A stretch of DNA of 64,000 nucleotides from Dillenia suffruticosa (Eukaryota; Streptophyta; Magnoliopsida; Dilleniales; Dilleniaceae). The stretch covers positions 4,763,609 through 4,827,608 of the forward strand of contig JAVTVX010000009.1 in NCBI GenBank assembly GCA_033439265.1, in the 5' to 3' direction. This document shows positions 11,201 to 21,939 of this stretch, in pieces. The notes below the pieces were generated by a model. It searched no databases. It worked only from the letters and a program-made list of their open reading frames with translations, and was not told the DNA's origin. The translations under genes were made by a program, and so were the position numbers. The first letter of the stretch is position 1. Each line of letters begins with the position of its first letter.

Positions 11201-12797
11201 AGTTTTTATTGCTGCATACACATTTTCACAGATTTAAATTTTAAGATGATGTTCGAAGCCAACAAATTCGTCGACAGAGAGTTGGACTCTGATATTAACA
11301 CGCATGCCACATGGGCATTAACAACTATTATCAATTATAATGCAAGATGTGCCTACAAGCAGCCTAAGCATAAGAACAAACATGTTTATTAGAGTTAAAG
11401 TTTTTATTGCTGCATACACATTTTCTCAGATTTAAATTTTAAGATGATGTTCGAAGCAGTTATTGTGTATAGGCTTTATTTGAGAGGGGGGAAAAAACCT
11501 TACCAGCCGCTGCATATTGATTAGTTTACTGATCTCCACAGGAATAACAACTGCAGAAGCCATGTGAGAAAGATCAACTTCGCATCAGAATTGAAATTGA
11601 AAATAGAATTACCAGCAGATCTCTGACCTTAATCCTTGGTACTTACAATTTTTTTTTTTTTTTTTGGATAGAAACTTGGTACTTACAAGAAATCATGTTC
11701 AAGAGTGAAGCAGTAAAACAATACCCTGTTGGTTTCACCCTTATTTCAACAGGCACACTGGGAATAGAATTTATCAGTCAAAGACTGCTAAATAATATGA
11801 CCGTAAAAGCTTACACCCATGCAATAAGCATAATGACCTTTGAGCTCCATATAAATGCAATAAAGAGACTTGTATGACTTTATAGCTGAAGTCCACAGAA
11901 AAGGGCTTTACAAGAATACCCACATTACCTAATTTATTATGTGTTAAATCAAGAGTACGTACAGATCTTTCCAGGTCAAGAACTTCATCTGGAAATGTCT
12001 GTCAGAGAAAAGAGCAAAGTTAGAATCCAATGGACTATATATATAAAACAACACTAAATTAACAGTGGCATTTGCATACGCAAATCTAAAGAAGAGAGGG
12101 AAGTAAACAATCCCATTTTAGCAAAAAGGCATCTTTTCCTTTTCTTAAACTATCAGTTTTTAAAGCAATATAAAAGTTTTCCTTGCACCATTTTATAGTT
12201 AATTTAGATTTTTTGATCTTTCTAAAAAGTAATTTGAAACCATAGAACCTACCCAACAAAACCAAGTTGCCGCCCTGATTACCATCCAAATACATATACA
12301 CATACATTCACCGCTGGCCCAAAATTTCACATATATTGTGTGTCAAAACTTATAACACCAAATGTCATCGCCCCCAAATTTAAAACCCTATTTAATTACA
12401 ATAGGATTTGATGATGATGATGATGATGATTTTCAAAGGATGTGGAACGTAACATAGGTATAAATTACTCGATAGGAATCATACATACCTTGTACCATAC
12501 AATTCTTAATCAATCAGAATGATTCACTGTGGGGTATAAAATTTCTATCAAATTGCAAAAAACTAGAAAATTTAACAATAACAACAGGAATATAAGTTTA
12601 AATTAGAAGCGATCATGAATTTCAATTATTGAAAGAAACGTGCAAACAACATAAAATCCATATTCTGATAAGTTGCAGAAGAAAAGAAGGAATTTTGCCT
12701 TCAATTTGGAGTCGCGAAGAGCAACAATGCCGGTGGATCGCCAGCGAGCGACTCTATTGGCTTTTGAATTCTCGCCTTTGCTCACACAACATCCCAT
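5595..12797 (-). CDS. Small intracellular leucine-rich-repeat protein (261 aa, LRRC57-like), predicted myristoylated
   Basis: Nine coding exons join in phase: 12699..12797, 11929..11998, 11504..11550, 10690..10798, 10457..10542, 7483..7573, 7019..7104, 5812..5898 and 5595..5705. They total 786 nt, or 261 residues plus stop, the usual length for this plant family. The start was chosen because the protein then begins MGCCVSKG: Gly2 fits N-myristoylation and Cys3/Cys4 fit palmitoylation, suggesting membrane attachment. After a basic stretch (RVARWRSTGIVALRDSKLK) come about eight LRRs of the short intracellular type (LxxLxLxxNxLxxLPxxIG), then a basic tail (EARRRKKFDKQID). The molecular role is poorly known; LRRs suggest protein binding. 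The first and last introns begin with GC rather than GT. The 2.9 kb intron 7574..10456 holds a LINE remnant. An upstream in-frame ATG at 12893 would add 32 low-complexity residues and is rejected. Confidence 0.92.
5810..5811 (-). other. GC 5' splice site (last intron of LRR gene)
   Basis: The exon ends CAACAG and the intron begins GCAAGT, matching the known GC-AG donor consensus AG|GCAAGT. The intron 5706..5811 ends with ...TTTCAG before ATGGAAGG. Phase 0 is kept on both sides (Q|M), as expected for the family. No nearby GT keeps the frame. Confidence 0.85.
7574..9000. other. Part of LRR intron 5: unexplained non-coding insertion-like segment
   Basis: From about 7780 to 8990 the base composition and texture change. 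There are AAGAAGCAG-rich purine stretches near 7960-8100, a (GA)n tract at 8241-8271 and no conserved coding frame. It could be a non-autonomous LTR-retrotransposon piece, but no terminal repeats or target duplication were found. Confidence 0.3.
9005..9965 (+). mobile_element. RTE-type non-LTR retrotransposon remnant (3' end), copy 1
   Basis: The plus strand encodes the end of a reverse transcriptase, broken by frameshifts and stops. It shows a FADD-type catalytic motif near 9017 (cttttcgcagatgat), then residues resembling RNEEIRNKL, RLRWFGHVERKP and KRRGRPLKT, a typical plant RTE/LINE C-terminus. The element ends in a TTG microsatellite (9950-9960), as plant RTE elements usually do, after a shared tail (attgggattaagg). 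A second copy lies at 34655-35335. It sits in the same intron as, but in the opposite direction to, the LRR gene. Confidence 0.75.
11075..11457. repeat. Tandem duplication, 185-bp units, about 98% identical
   Basis: Units 11075..11259 and 11273..11457 are separated by 13 bp and differ at about three positions (for example gttcct against gtgcct). Both lie in an LRR-gene intron (11551..11928 is the next one upstream; these fall in 10799..11503) and do not disturb the exon at 11504..11550. The high identity implies a recent event. Confidence 0.9.
12697..12698 (-). other. GC 5' splice site (first intron of LRR gene)
   Basis: Exon 1 must end at ...TTGAAG (LK) to join exon 2 (TFPDEV) in phase 0. 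The next bases are GCAAAA, with no GT close by. The intron is 11999..12698 and ends in CTCTGACAG. The donor fits AG|GC but matches the extended consensus less well (GCAAAA). Confidence 0.75.
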
Positions 12798-12990
12798 CTT
12801 CTTCTGCTCACTATTCTCTCTCTCTCTCTCTGTGCTGCAATTTGATGATTGTCGAATGAAAAGAGAGGAATTTTCGATAACGTTGGACTTCAAAATGTTA
12901 GAGAGAGAGAGAGAGAGAAAGAGAGACGCGTTCGATGATTGTTGGGTGTACTTGTCTGTCTTTGGGTTTTATAGGTGCGAGTGGGAGGGT
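12798..12990 (-). promoter_or_regulatory. LRR gene leader and TATA box
   Basis: On the minus strand CTATAAAAC lies at 12966-12974. That would place transcription start near 12935-12945, just before a CT-repeat leader (plus strand (GA)n at 12902-12928 and (TC)n at 12816-12832). The predicted 5' UTR is about 140 nt. No experimental start is available. Confidence 0.55.
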
Positions 12991-13081
12991 ACGATGACTT
13001 TGGCTTAGGCAAAAACGCGGAGAGAGAGAGAGTGTTGGGCTGTTGAAAAATGCGGATTTGGGGACGGCCCGAGTCGGCCCG

Positions 13082-13082
13082 A

Positions 13083-13114
<32 letters not shown>
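13082..13114. repeat. (TA)n microsatellite
   Basis: About 15 TA dinucleotides in a row in the region upstream of the LRR gene. Confidence 0.95.
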
Positions 13115-13115
<1 letters not shown>

Positions 13116-13117
13116 CT

Positions 13118-13290
13118 TTATCAAATAATATTCAGAGTTATATTCTAATTAATTCGATTCGAAACTTACAGTGACCTATTTATGAGGTTATCCTCCCAAC
13201 GTGATTTTTTCTATATACAAACTGTGAGTCGAATTCGGGAACTTGATTAAGGGATTTAACGCCACATCCCATTACACCAACTGTCCGTTG
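13118..13290 (-). mobile_element. tRNA-like SINE candidate
   Basis: Read on the minus strand, 13222-13281 shows an A-box-like TTGGTGTAATGG and, 35 bp later, a B-box-like GAATTCGACTC, the spacing of a tRNA-derived pol III promoter. The body then contains the TTCGAATCGAATTAA motif shared with other candidates in the window. No target duplication was identified. Confidence 0.4.
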
Positions 13291-13381
13291 ATGGCCCAAC
13301 CTATACTTAGGAAAGCTGAAAGCCTAATTACGTGTATGGGCGTAGTTATTTATTTTATTAATAAAAATACAACCATAATTA

Positions 13382-13733
13382 TATTATAAAACTTTGGTTT
13401 TGAAGTTCAAAGTTTGACATAGTCAAATTAGAAATAAAATAACAAAATTTTATATATGAAGAAATGTTAAACACAATATATACAAAGGGAGAAAAAGAGA
13501 GACAAGAGAAAATAAAATTTTATTTCTCTTTCTCTTCTAGATATGTACAAATGGGTTACAAGAGGACCAATATATAGGCATTTGAACATGAATACTCATT
13601 TTCGTTAAGTGTGACAATTCAAAAACCAAAAGTTACTTAGAACTCAAAAGCCAATAGTCACTCTAACATAAATGATCATGTACACTTATCTAAATTCATG
13701 GATATCTATTAGAATTTCTTAATATTTTTAACA
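13382..13733 (-). repeat. Copia 3' LTR
   Basis: This aligns by eye with 18675..18898 plus 21530..21654, for example ttggaatt/gaagttcaaagt, acaagagg and aaaaaccaaaagttact. The coding-strand start TGTTAAAAATATTAAG sits at its right edge. Divergence is about 20-25%, implying an old insertion. Confidence 0.75.
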
Positions 13734-13949
13734 CTCTCTCTTAAATATCTGTTATATAAGGAATATCTTTCGTTAAAATCTTATTAGGAAAAAAAATCCA
13801 ATGGGATAAAAGCTCTAGTGAAGGAAGAATAGTATATCCTTTCTTATACATAAAATCCTTCATATTATACTTTCCCCGATGAAAATATCACCTACTATCT
13901 TTAAGACGCTACGGTCCAATTTTGTGAATTATTTTTTTGAATATTGTGG

Positions 13950-14215
13950 TGGGTAGTGCCTTTGTGAAAAAATTTATAGGATTTTCACTTGATTAAATTT
14001 TCTAAATATCAATATCTCCACCTGATTTTAAGTTTTTGAATAATAATTTGGGAGATATATACTTTGTTTTGTCACCCTTAATATATCTACCCTTTAATTG
14101 GGATATACAAGTAGATTGAGATATACATGCAACATTGTTCTCATATAATATTGTGGGAGTTTTTTTGATACTAGTTAAATCACATAATATTTGAATATGG
14201 TTAACCATTGATTTA
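13950..14215 (-). pseudogene. Copia RNase H fragment
   Basis: The minus-strand peptide has TPTILYENNVACI, then LKGRYIKGDKTKYISPK and NLKSGGDID. This is the classical copia RNase H end, with stops around it. Confidence 0.8.
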
Positions 14216-14499
14216 AGTCACACACATTCACGACTTGCTTGTTAATATCTCAACATGATTCAATGGTGTAGCAGTTATTGTTTGTTTCATAGATCTCTAA
14301 GATATGATAGTACCATCATATGTAAATATATAACTCGTTTGTGAGCGAGTTTTATATGGATCAGACAAAAATCCAATATCTACATATCTAATTAATTATG
14401 TATTTGGCCCATTCGGATAAAGTAAACCCATTTCAATTATACCTTGGAAATATCGTAGAATATGTTTAACTCTGTTCCAATATCTTCTGGTTGAAAAAA

Positions 14500-15200
14500 A
14501 AAACTATATCTTGCTAATAAGTTTTAGTAAAAGTTATATCAAGTTGAATATTATTAGCAAAATATATCAATGCACCAATTGCACTTAAATATTGTACATC
14601 TGGACCAAAAATTTTCTCATTATGCTCCTGAGATTGAAAATGATCATTTTGTACATCAAGTGAACAAACAACTATCAGGGTGGTTAATGAATATGATTTA
14701 TCCATACTAAATCGTTCACCCTTTAGATATTTGAACTGTAGGCCAATACAGAATTTTATTTTTCCAAAATCTTTCATTTCGAATTCTTACTTTAAATAGT
14801 TTATGGTATTTAAAATCATTTAAGAAGTTCAAATAATATTTAAATTATCAACATATACAACAATTATTACAAATCCATATTTAGATTTCTTTATAAAAAC
14901 ACATGGGCAAATATGATTATTTACATATCCTTACTTCATCAAATATTCAGGAGGTGATTATATCATACACGTCCAGATTATTTTAAACCATACAAAGATC
15001 TTTGTAATCCAATGGAAAATGATTCTCGAGAATTACATGTTTCAGACAATTTTAATTCTTTTGAGACTTTTATGTATATATCACTATATAGTGTACCATA
15101 TAGATATGTAATAATGACATTCCTTAATTGTATATGGAGTTTTTTGTGTGTTACCAATTCAATAAGATAGCGAAAAGTGATTTCATCCATCACATGAGAA
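14500..15200 (-). pseudogene. Copia reverse transcriptase fragments
   Basis: Fragments include AYLYG-like TYLYGTLYSDIYIKV, LQRSLYGLK (14978..15193), DFGKIKFCIGLQ and YLSAIGALIYFAN (14514..14777). The catalytic box reads YVDN (14844-14855) instead of YVDD, followed by a stop, so the domain is inactive. Confidence 0.85.
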
Positions 15201-16129
15201 TATCTCTCTTCACAGTCTATACTAAGTCTTTAAGAAAAATATTTTACTACAAGTTGTGTCTTGTATTGTACGATTTTATTTTTCTCATTTCTTTTTCATA
15301 CAAATACCCATTTATAGCCTATTGGTCTAACACCTTCTGGTGTTTTGACAATGGGATAAAAAACCGCATGTTTTGAGAGATTCTAGTTTGACCTGAATTG
15401 CATTAATTCTTCCATTTTACCCAATCATTTCTTGATTTATATTCTTTTATAGTTGTGGGCTCATAATCATGATTTTCATTTAGGACGTAAGCTACCATAT
15501 TATATATAAATATATCATTAACAATAGTATTTTTTTTTATCCCATGTTCTCATTGTGAAAATATAATTAATCAATATTCTTTTGATTTTCCACATTCTTT
15601 TCCAAAATCTCAAGTTGTTAAGGAAGATTACCTTTTGATATATCATGGATTGAGTCGTTCGTATTTGCTTCTTCCATATGGTCAATTTGACTATTTTCTT
15701 TCTTCTTCTTTCGAGAGTTTTTATCTTTAGAACTAATTGGTCTTCCACACTTGAGGCATAGTTTAGGCTTATTTGTTGTTAGAGACCCTTCAAGGACATT
15801 AATTCCAATGGAAGCATTCTCAGCAGAAATATGTGATTTAGTTACCTATTTTGGATTAGAAATATTATCTGACAATTGATTTGCAATTCGTTATAAATAA
15901 ATTATTTGTTGAACTTTTAATTTACAATATTTTATATGGAGATCAAGATGAAGTAATGATAGATTACTTCAATAATCTCTTTTTCTAAATTTACTTTTCT
16001 TTCATTGTCTCCCCCCTAAAGTTAAAAAACATGATTTATCTAAATGACAATCAGCGAATCGAGCGGTGAAAATATCCCCTGTGGATAGCTCAAGGTATTT
16101 GATAATAAAAGGAAATTCATATCCAACAT

Positions 16130-16605
16130 ATATCCTTATTCTCCTTTGAGATTCCATTTTAGTTCTATGTGGAGGGGCAATTGAGACATATACAACACAA
16201 CTAAAAATGCATAATGGGATATATTTGGCTTTTGTCCAGAAACCAATTGTAAGGGGGATAATTTTTGATAACTAGTGAATTGTATGTGAATAAGAGTTGG
16301 TGCATGTAAAATTACATGTCCCCAAACATATGACCATCTCATAGGGATATCAATTAAAACCATAAAATATCCAAATAGTCCATATGGTGGGTGAATCAGT
16401 TCACAAATATTACCTTGAATTCGACTAAAAAATGTAGGATATTCAAATCCAATTTTACTTAGTGATAGTTTTATTATTAATTTGCCTTGATAACATACAC
16501 AAGAGAATTCATTCGATTGAAGAACCTTCAGGTTTTTCAATGGATGTCCAAAAGAGTTTTCAATAGTCAATCGCATCATTGTAAATCCAAGATGATCCAA
16601 CGGGT
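16130..16605 (-). pseudogene. Copia GAG-pre-integrase/integrase fragment with internal deletion
   Basis: A 154-residue open stretch starts HLGFTMMRLTIENSFGHPL and has NEFSCVCYQGKLI and GYFMVLIDIPMRWS. It then jumps directly to YVWGHVILHAPTLI and SPLQLVSGQKPNISH. Compared with the family, the segment carrying the D and E catalytic residues between these blocks is absent, roughly 90 residues by memory. Confidence 0.75.
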
Positions 16606-17109
16606 CAAGCTATAATATGAATGCATTTTGATTAGCAAACTTCTGATTTAATATTGCATTTACTTCAATTGGTCTAATATGTGTATAATAAGATCTGGAA
16701 AAAAGGCTGATAATCTCTCTAATACTTGTTTTATCCCAAATTAATATTACTAATGCATAAATACTATATATTTCTCATATTGGTTTTCTCTATATGATAA
16801 CAATTGAGACGAATATCTTTAAAACTTAATAAATTTCGATGAAAGTTGAGTGAAAATAATACATTATTAATCATAAAATTTGTCCATTTTGGTAAAACAT
16901 TTGCTCTTCCAAAGCCTTCGATCAATATTATCCTATCGGATATATTATTTACATTTTACTATTTCATACTAAGATAAGAGAAATATTTTTGTTTTTGAGA
17001 ATTGTATATATAGTTACATTGTCCACGAGACTGAAATCCTCATCTTCAATATTTGATCCAATATTGGTGCAATAATATCCATAGGTCTTTATAAAATAAA
17101 TAAATAAAG

Positions 17110-18600
17110 TTCAATTATTATTGAGGAATGAAAACAATTACATTAATTAAAATTGTTGTCAAAAAATCATCAATGTCTAATTGTGGCAAATATGCAAGAC
17201 CCTCAAAAGTATTATTAGGGCCATTATTTTGACATAAAAGATTTGTATACATATTAATATCTTTTTCCTTCAACGAGACTTGATAAAACTCAACTAGATG
17301 CTTTGGCGTATGATGGGTACATGACCAATGTCCAACCATCCCACATTGATAACATTTATTCTCAGTGTTCTGACTGGATCTAGGCTTTTCTTGTTTTGTC
17401 TCGTTATTTTTCCACTTTTGGTGGTTTGTATGGCCACCATGATCATTATGATAAATATTCCAACCACAGCAAGGACCACGGCCATGACCACAACTATATC
17501 CTCGATCACGACTATTTCCACATCCTTGTCAATGTCTAGAATTGTTGTTAGTTGTCGCATTTACTTCAGGGAATGGAATAGAACTAGTTGGACAAGATTC
17601 ATGAATTTTTATCAATAACTCGTTATTTTGTTCAGCTACAAGTAAGCAATAAATAAATTCTGAATACTTTTTAAATTCTTTTTCTCGATATTGCTATTGT
17701 AGGAGCATATTCGAGATATGAAAAGTAGAGAGTGTTTTTTCTAGTATATCGTAATCAATAATTTTCTATCGACATAATTTAATTGAGAATTGATTTTAAA
17801 ATGGTTGAATTGTATTAACTTACAAATTTAAAATGTTAGAATCTCAAATAAATCCAATCATTACGAGATTTAGGGAGTATTATCGTTTTTTTGTGGTTAA
17901 GACTTTCCTCTAAACTTTTTCACAATTCAACTGGATATTTTACTGTCAAATACTTAATCTTCAACTATTCATGGAGGTGATGATGGAGAAAAATTATTGA
18001 CTTGGCTTGATTTTGTAAAATCTCTGTATTATTTTCTTTAATTGTTTCTTCGAGCCCATTTGCATTCAAATGAATTTTAGCATCAAGGATCCAATAATTT
18101 TTTCCCTAAATATTAAGGGTCACAAACTCAAGTTTGGTGAAATTTATCATAAAGTACTATCATATAAGCCCAAAAACAAATTAGAGCATGATCTATATAA
18201 GAGTTACTAAGTGACAATATACTAAGAAATTATCAAGCAGTAAGTATGTTAAGAAATTCTTTCTAAGAAAAAAATGATACGCGAGATTCCCAAAATGGAC
18301 AAATATATAGAAGTGCGACTAATTTTTCTTGTTAACCAATTCAATTGTCAAATGCCAAGACCTTCATAAATGTCCCAATTCCCTAACCAAGAGTTGGTCA
18401 ATGTCACAGCATCAAGTTTTCTAGAACCATATTATAAAAATCTATGATCTTAGTAGTGAGAAAATCAAAATTAAATGCACAAAAGCCCAGTCTCGTATTC
18501 TTATACAATTCACATTCAACTCAAGTTGGATTCAAGAGTAGAATTACATATCAAATTTATGATAAGAAAATAATAAAATAAATGCATATAAAGTTTACTT
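17110..18600 (-). pseudogene. Copia gag remnant with zinc knuckle
   Basis: At about 17310-17365 the minus strand encodes CYQCGMVGHWSCTHHTPKHL, a CCHC knuckle in which the last Cys position is His. The preceding glycine/arginine-like region (17370-17560) and upstream gag sequence are broken by stops and frame changes. Confidence 0.65.
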
Positions 18601-20849
18601 ACAAGTTGTGATCACCGAAGATGACCTTGACATTGAACTTGTATAAAATTCAAACAAAATTTATCCTAATAACGTATTATAAAATTTTATTTTGAATTCC
18701 AAAGCTTGATATACTAAAATTAGAAATCAAAATAGCAAAAACCTAACTCTAAAAAAAACATAAACACAATGTATGTAAAGGAAGAAAAAGATAGGCAAGA
18801 GAAAATAATATTTTACTTCTCTTTTAGATGTGTAAAGATAGGGTTACAAGAGGGTCTATATAGAGGTACTTGAACATGAATAGTACCTTCATTAATTGTG
18901 TCACGTCCCGAACCGGGATCGTGAACAGTCGCCCGTTATTCTAAATGCCGGCTATATTTTTACAGAAAATCGGGTAAAACCTCCCCATATTTCGGAGGTT
19001 TCCCAAGTACAATTTACCCTATATAAAACACAATCATCCTGTATTAAAATCAAATGGTCATCCCGGCCTCTCCAAAATCGACCAATCTTACAGCCTACAT
19101 CTAGATAACGCAAGACTATAAAAATTTTCAATAACCTAGCCACAGACCTCTACTGCCATGCCCCCGTCAAAGGTATGGACAGCCGCCAGTCGCCCCTTCT
19201 GTGATTTAGAGGAGACACTGAGCGATCCTAGAGGACACTTCTAAGACATGACACATTCCCAAGTACTTACACAATAATCCAGAAATGCCTCAATGCAATG
19301 TTGTGCAATGACATGTCCATATTTATACAGTCATCCCAGAATTATACAATAGTCGTCTATCAATCTCATAATACATATATATCACCAATACAATTACTAA
19401 CTCACGAAATTGCAACGGAAATATACAATAACTCCTTAGATCCAGGTCAAATCTCCCAATGATACTGAGCGTCCTAAAAGCAACGCTCTTTGCCAAACAC
19501 TATCTCTGAAACAAGAAGGGAAATGAAGGGTGAGTACTCGGGGAAGAATACTCAGTGAGTGAGTGGGTTAATGCAATCGTTAAATAAGGAGTGTGAAGCT
19601 GGAGTGTCAAAACACAAGTATACAAATCATATTTCACATCATCATACTTTTCATTTCAACAATATGTAATTTGCACGCATTATCAAGTCAAATATGCATC
19701 CAAAACACTGTCATTAAAATCATAGACCTGTCAGTCGAAAATGTCCTAGCAGAGGTCTACCGTGACCTATGACAGGCGTACCGGGGGTGTTATATGCAAG
19801 TTTATTTAAAGTGCTCTCTACCCCGGCGTTGGCGACGAACCTCGTCCAGGTGCTAGACTTGGAGAGGATATCAAAATCCAAATCCAAATCCTCCCCCTTT
19901 CGGATTCAACCTGGCTAGTACCGTGTCGATAATCAAATCACGACAACTTGTGGGATACCCCAGGCCTAGGCATATCCGGACGCCACCAAAGCGTCTCTCA
20001 CGGTATCCTTTGTAGCTACGGAACAATACATATCAAAGCACTCAAGGCCAAAACCAATATCATATCAAAATGTGTCGAAATCAGGTTCATAAACCAATGT
20101 AACATATAACATAAAATGACACATTATACATTTCAACACATGGATGCATGATTTCTATATTTCAACACTATTTTTGGACACTCCATCGGTTCACAAAAAT
20201 CAATTTCAAAACCAATCAAAACATTTCACGCACACTACAAATCATGCTCATTTATCAAATATTTTAAAACAGCGTTTACATATTAAACAAAAGTATTGAA
20301 ATAAATTTCACTCACAGTTTTTGGGGAAGATAGCGCACTCCCCAATAAAAGCACAATACGTAAAGCAATGCTCCCCTCAATCGAATCACTAAAATAGCCA
20401 ACCTAATCAATCATCATGATTTTCATCAGATTTCGACTACTGTCAGAATTTATCATTTTCCTTAATTTCGTACAAACCCTAAATTCCTCAATTTATAAAC
20501 ATATTTAAATATCATCAATTTCATTCTATTTATAAGTAAATAACAAAATCAAAATCAATCTAAATTCGAATTTAAAACCAACTAATACTACCTAATTTGA
20601 CAAAATTTATCCAAAAGTTGAAGAGATTTCATTTCTCTCACCTAGGGTTTCTCGGATCTCGGATCTAGTTTTCGTTCGTCCGTTGGTTTGGTCTAAAACC
20701 TGAATGTTTCTAAATTTGAAACAATTGCGAACAATTTAAGTTCAATTACTAAAGAATTTCGAAACCCAAGTGCGAAAATCGAAATTTAGAGTCATTTACC
20801 TTCGCAGAGGCTCACGGACTGTCACGGGCCGTGGGCCGCGGGCTGATGG

Positions 20850-20990
20850 GCTGGCGGGCCTAGTGGGCCTGCGGGCCTGATGGGTCTGCAGCCTGCTGGG
20901 TCTGCGGCCTGGTGGGCCTGCGGGCTGCTGGGTCTGCGGGCCTGGTGGGCCTGCGGCCTGGTGGGTCTGCGGGCCTGGTGGGCCTCGCGA
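20850..20990. repeat. GC-rich minisatellite (about 15-17 bp units)
   Basis: Imperfect repeats of the type gtgggcctgcgggcctg recur about nine times. They lie inside the GC-rich end of the solo LTR, next to a second set of imperfect ctcgcgctggct repeats (21000-21125). Confidence 0.8.
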
Positions 20991-21383
20991 GCCGGATCGC
21001 GCGTTGGAGCGCGCTCGCACTCCCGCTGGCGCTGGCTCACGCTGGGTCACACGCTGAGTCGCGCGCTGGCTCGGGTGCTGGCTCGTGCGCTGAAGTGCGC
21101 TCTGCTCGCGTTGGAGTCACGCTGGGGTCGCTAGCGCTCGTGCAGGAGCGTGCAGTGGCGTGCAGGGTGAGGCGCGCTCGGGCTCGCGCTCGCGCAGGAA
21201 GGGTCGCGCGCTCGCGCGACGAAGATCACGGGCTAGCTCGCGCGTTCGCACCGGGCAGCTCGTGCAGGGAGGAGCTGCAGCGGCTCACTCGCAGAAGGGA
21301 GGAGCTGCAGCGGCTGGGTGCGGCGGCGATGGTGGTGACCGGCAGTGCTGGCGGCGGCAGCGGGAGGGGAAGAGACACGGCGG

Positions 21384-21386
<3 letters not shown>

Positions 21387-21423
<37 letters not shown>

Positions 21424-21459
21424 GGGGGAAGAGAGAGAGGGAGAGAGAGAGAGAGAGGA
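21387..21459. repeat. (GA)n microsatellite
   Basis: An interrupted (GA)n/(GAGAGGGA)n tract near the 3' end of the solo LTR. Confidence 0.9.
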
Positions 21460-21719
21460 AATGGAAGATAAATTAGGGCTTTAAGCCCTAATTTTAAATA
21501 TCCCCCCCTTTTTTTTTCTGGGTATTACAAATTGTAGCAATCCAAAAACCAAAAGTTACTCGGAACTCAAAAACAAAAAGTCACTAACAAAAATGATTAT
21601 GTATATTTATTTAAATTCATGGACATCCATTCGAATTACTTAACATTTATAACATATTACTATTTTAAATATGCATTACTAATTATATTAATAGTAAGTT
21701 TGGTTGGAATATAAAGTGT

Positions 21720-21815
21720 GAGACCAATACTTATTAGCGTAAGTGGGATGAATACCTTCGTTTCAGATCGGGAGTTCGACTCCCCTGCGTACGTAAAAAA
21801 TAATGTTAGGAGACC
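21720..21815 (+). mobile_element. tRNA-like SINE candidate
   Basis: TTAGCGTAAGTGG (A-box-like, from 21734) is followed by GGAGTTCGACTCCC (B-box-like, from 21771), which resembles a T-arm but lacks a foldable complete tRNA. It is followed by the aaaaaataatgttagga motif shared with other candidates. Confidence 0.4.
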
Positions 21816-21939
21816 CGCCTCCACAAAGTGGGCTCTGCAACAGTCGATCCAAATTAATCGAGAAGAAACTCTGGAAACTGGGTGGTGGCCAAATTATGGT
21901 ACCAAAAAAATGTAAAGTAGGAGGAAAAAGGAAGGAAAT

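Larger units (their letters stand above)
18899..21529. mobile_element. Solo LTR (2,631 bp), probably of a Ty3/gypsy-type element
   Basis: It begins TGTCACGTCCCGAACC and ends GGTATTACA (TG...CA ends, TGT/ACA short inverted terminus). It is flanked by a perfect 5-bp duplication aattg (18894-18898 and 21530-21534) and splits the copia right LTR. It holds no convincing coding domain. The last 700 bp are very GC-rich, with a minisatellite and a (GA)n tract, ending in a pyrimidine run. The assignment to Ty3/gypsy rests on length and terminal sequence only. Long ORFs within it are low-complexity artefacts. Confidence 0.75.
13382..21654 (-). mobile_element. Degenerate Ty1/copia retrotransposon with a nested solo LTR
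   Basis: On the minus strand the order is LTR, gag, integrase, reverse transcriptase, RNase H, LTR, the copia order. LTRs of about 350 bp lie at 13382..13733 and 18675..21654 (the latter interrupted by a 2.6 kb insertion). They begin TGTTA on the coding strand. A purine-rich PPT-like run (AAGAGAGAG) precedes the 3' LTR at 13734-13742. The flanks aatta (13377-13381) and tatta (21655-21659) may be a decayed 5-bp target duplication. All open frames are broken by stops, the integrase core is missing, and the RT motif is YVDN. The element cannot be autonomous. Confidence 0.85.

Noticed and set aside
12798..12893. Upstream in-frame ATG for the LRR protein
   Set aside because: Would add 32 low-complexity residues over a CT-repeat leader and destroy the MGCC lipidation signal.
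20796..21484. Long ORFs on both strands (up to 190 aa) in the GC-rich end of the solo LTR
   Set aside because: They result from GC-rich minisatellite and (GA)n sequence, with Pro/Gln/Arg-rich or Arg/Glu-repeat translations and no conserved domain.
21720..21815. Possible tRNA gene because of a T-arm-like GGAGTTCGACTCC
   Set aside because: No acceptor stem or anticodon arm could be drawn; better described as a SINE-like fragment.
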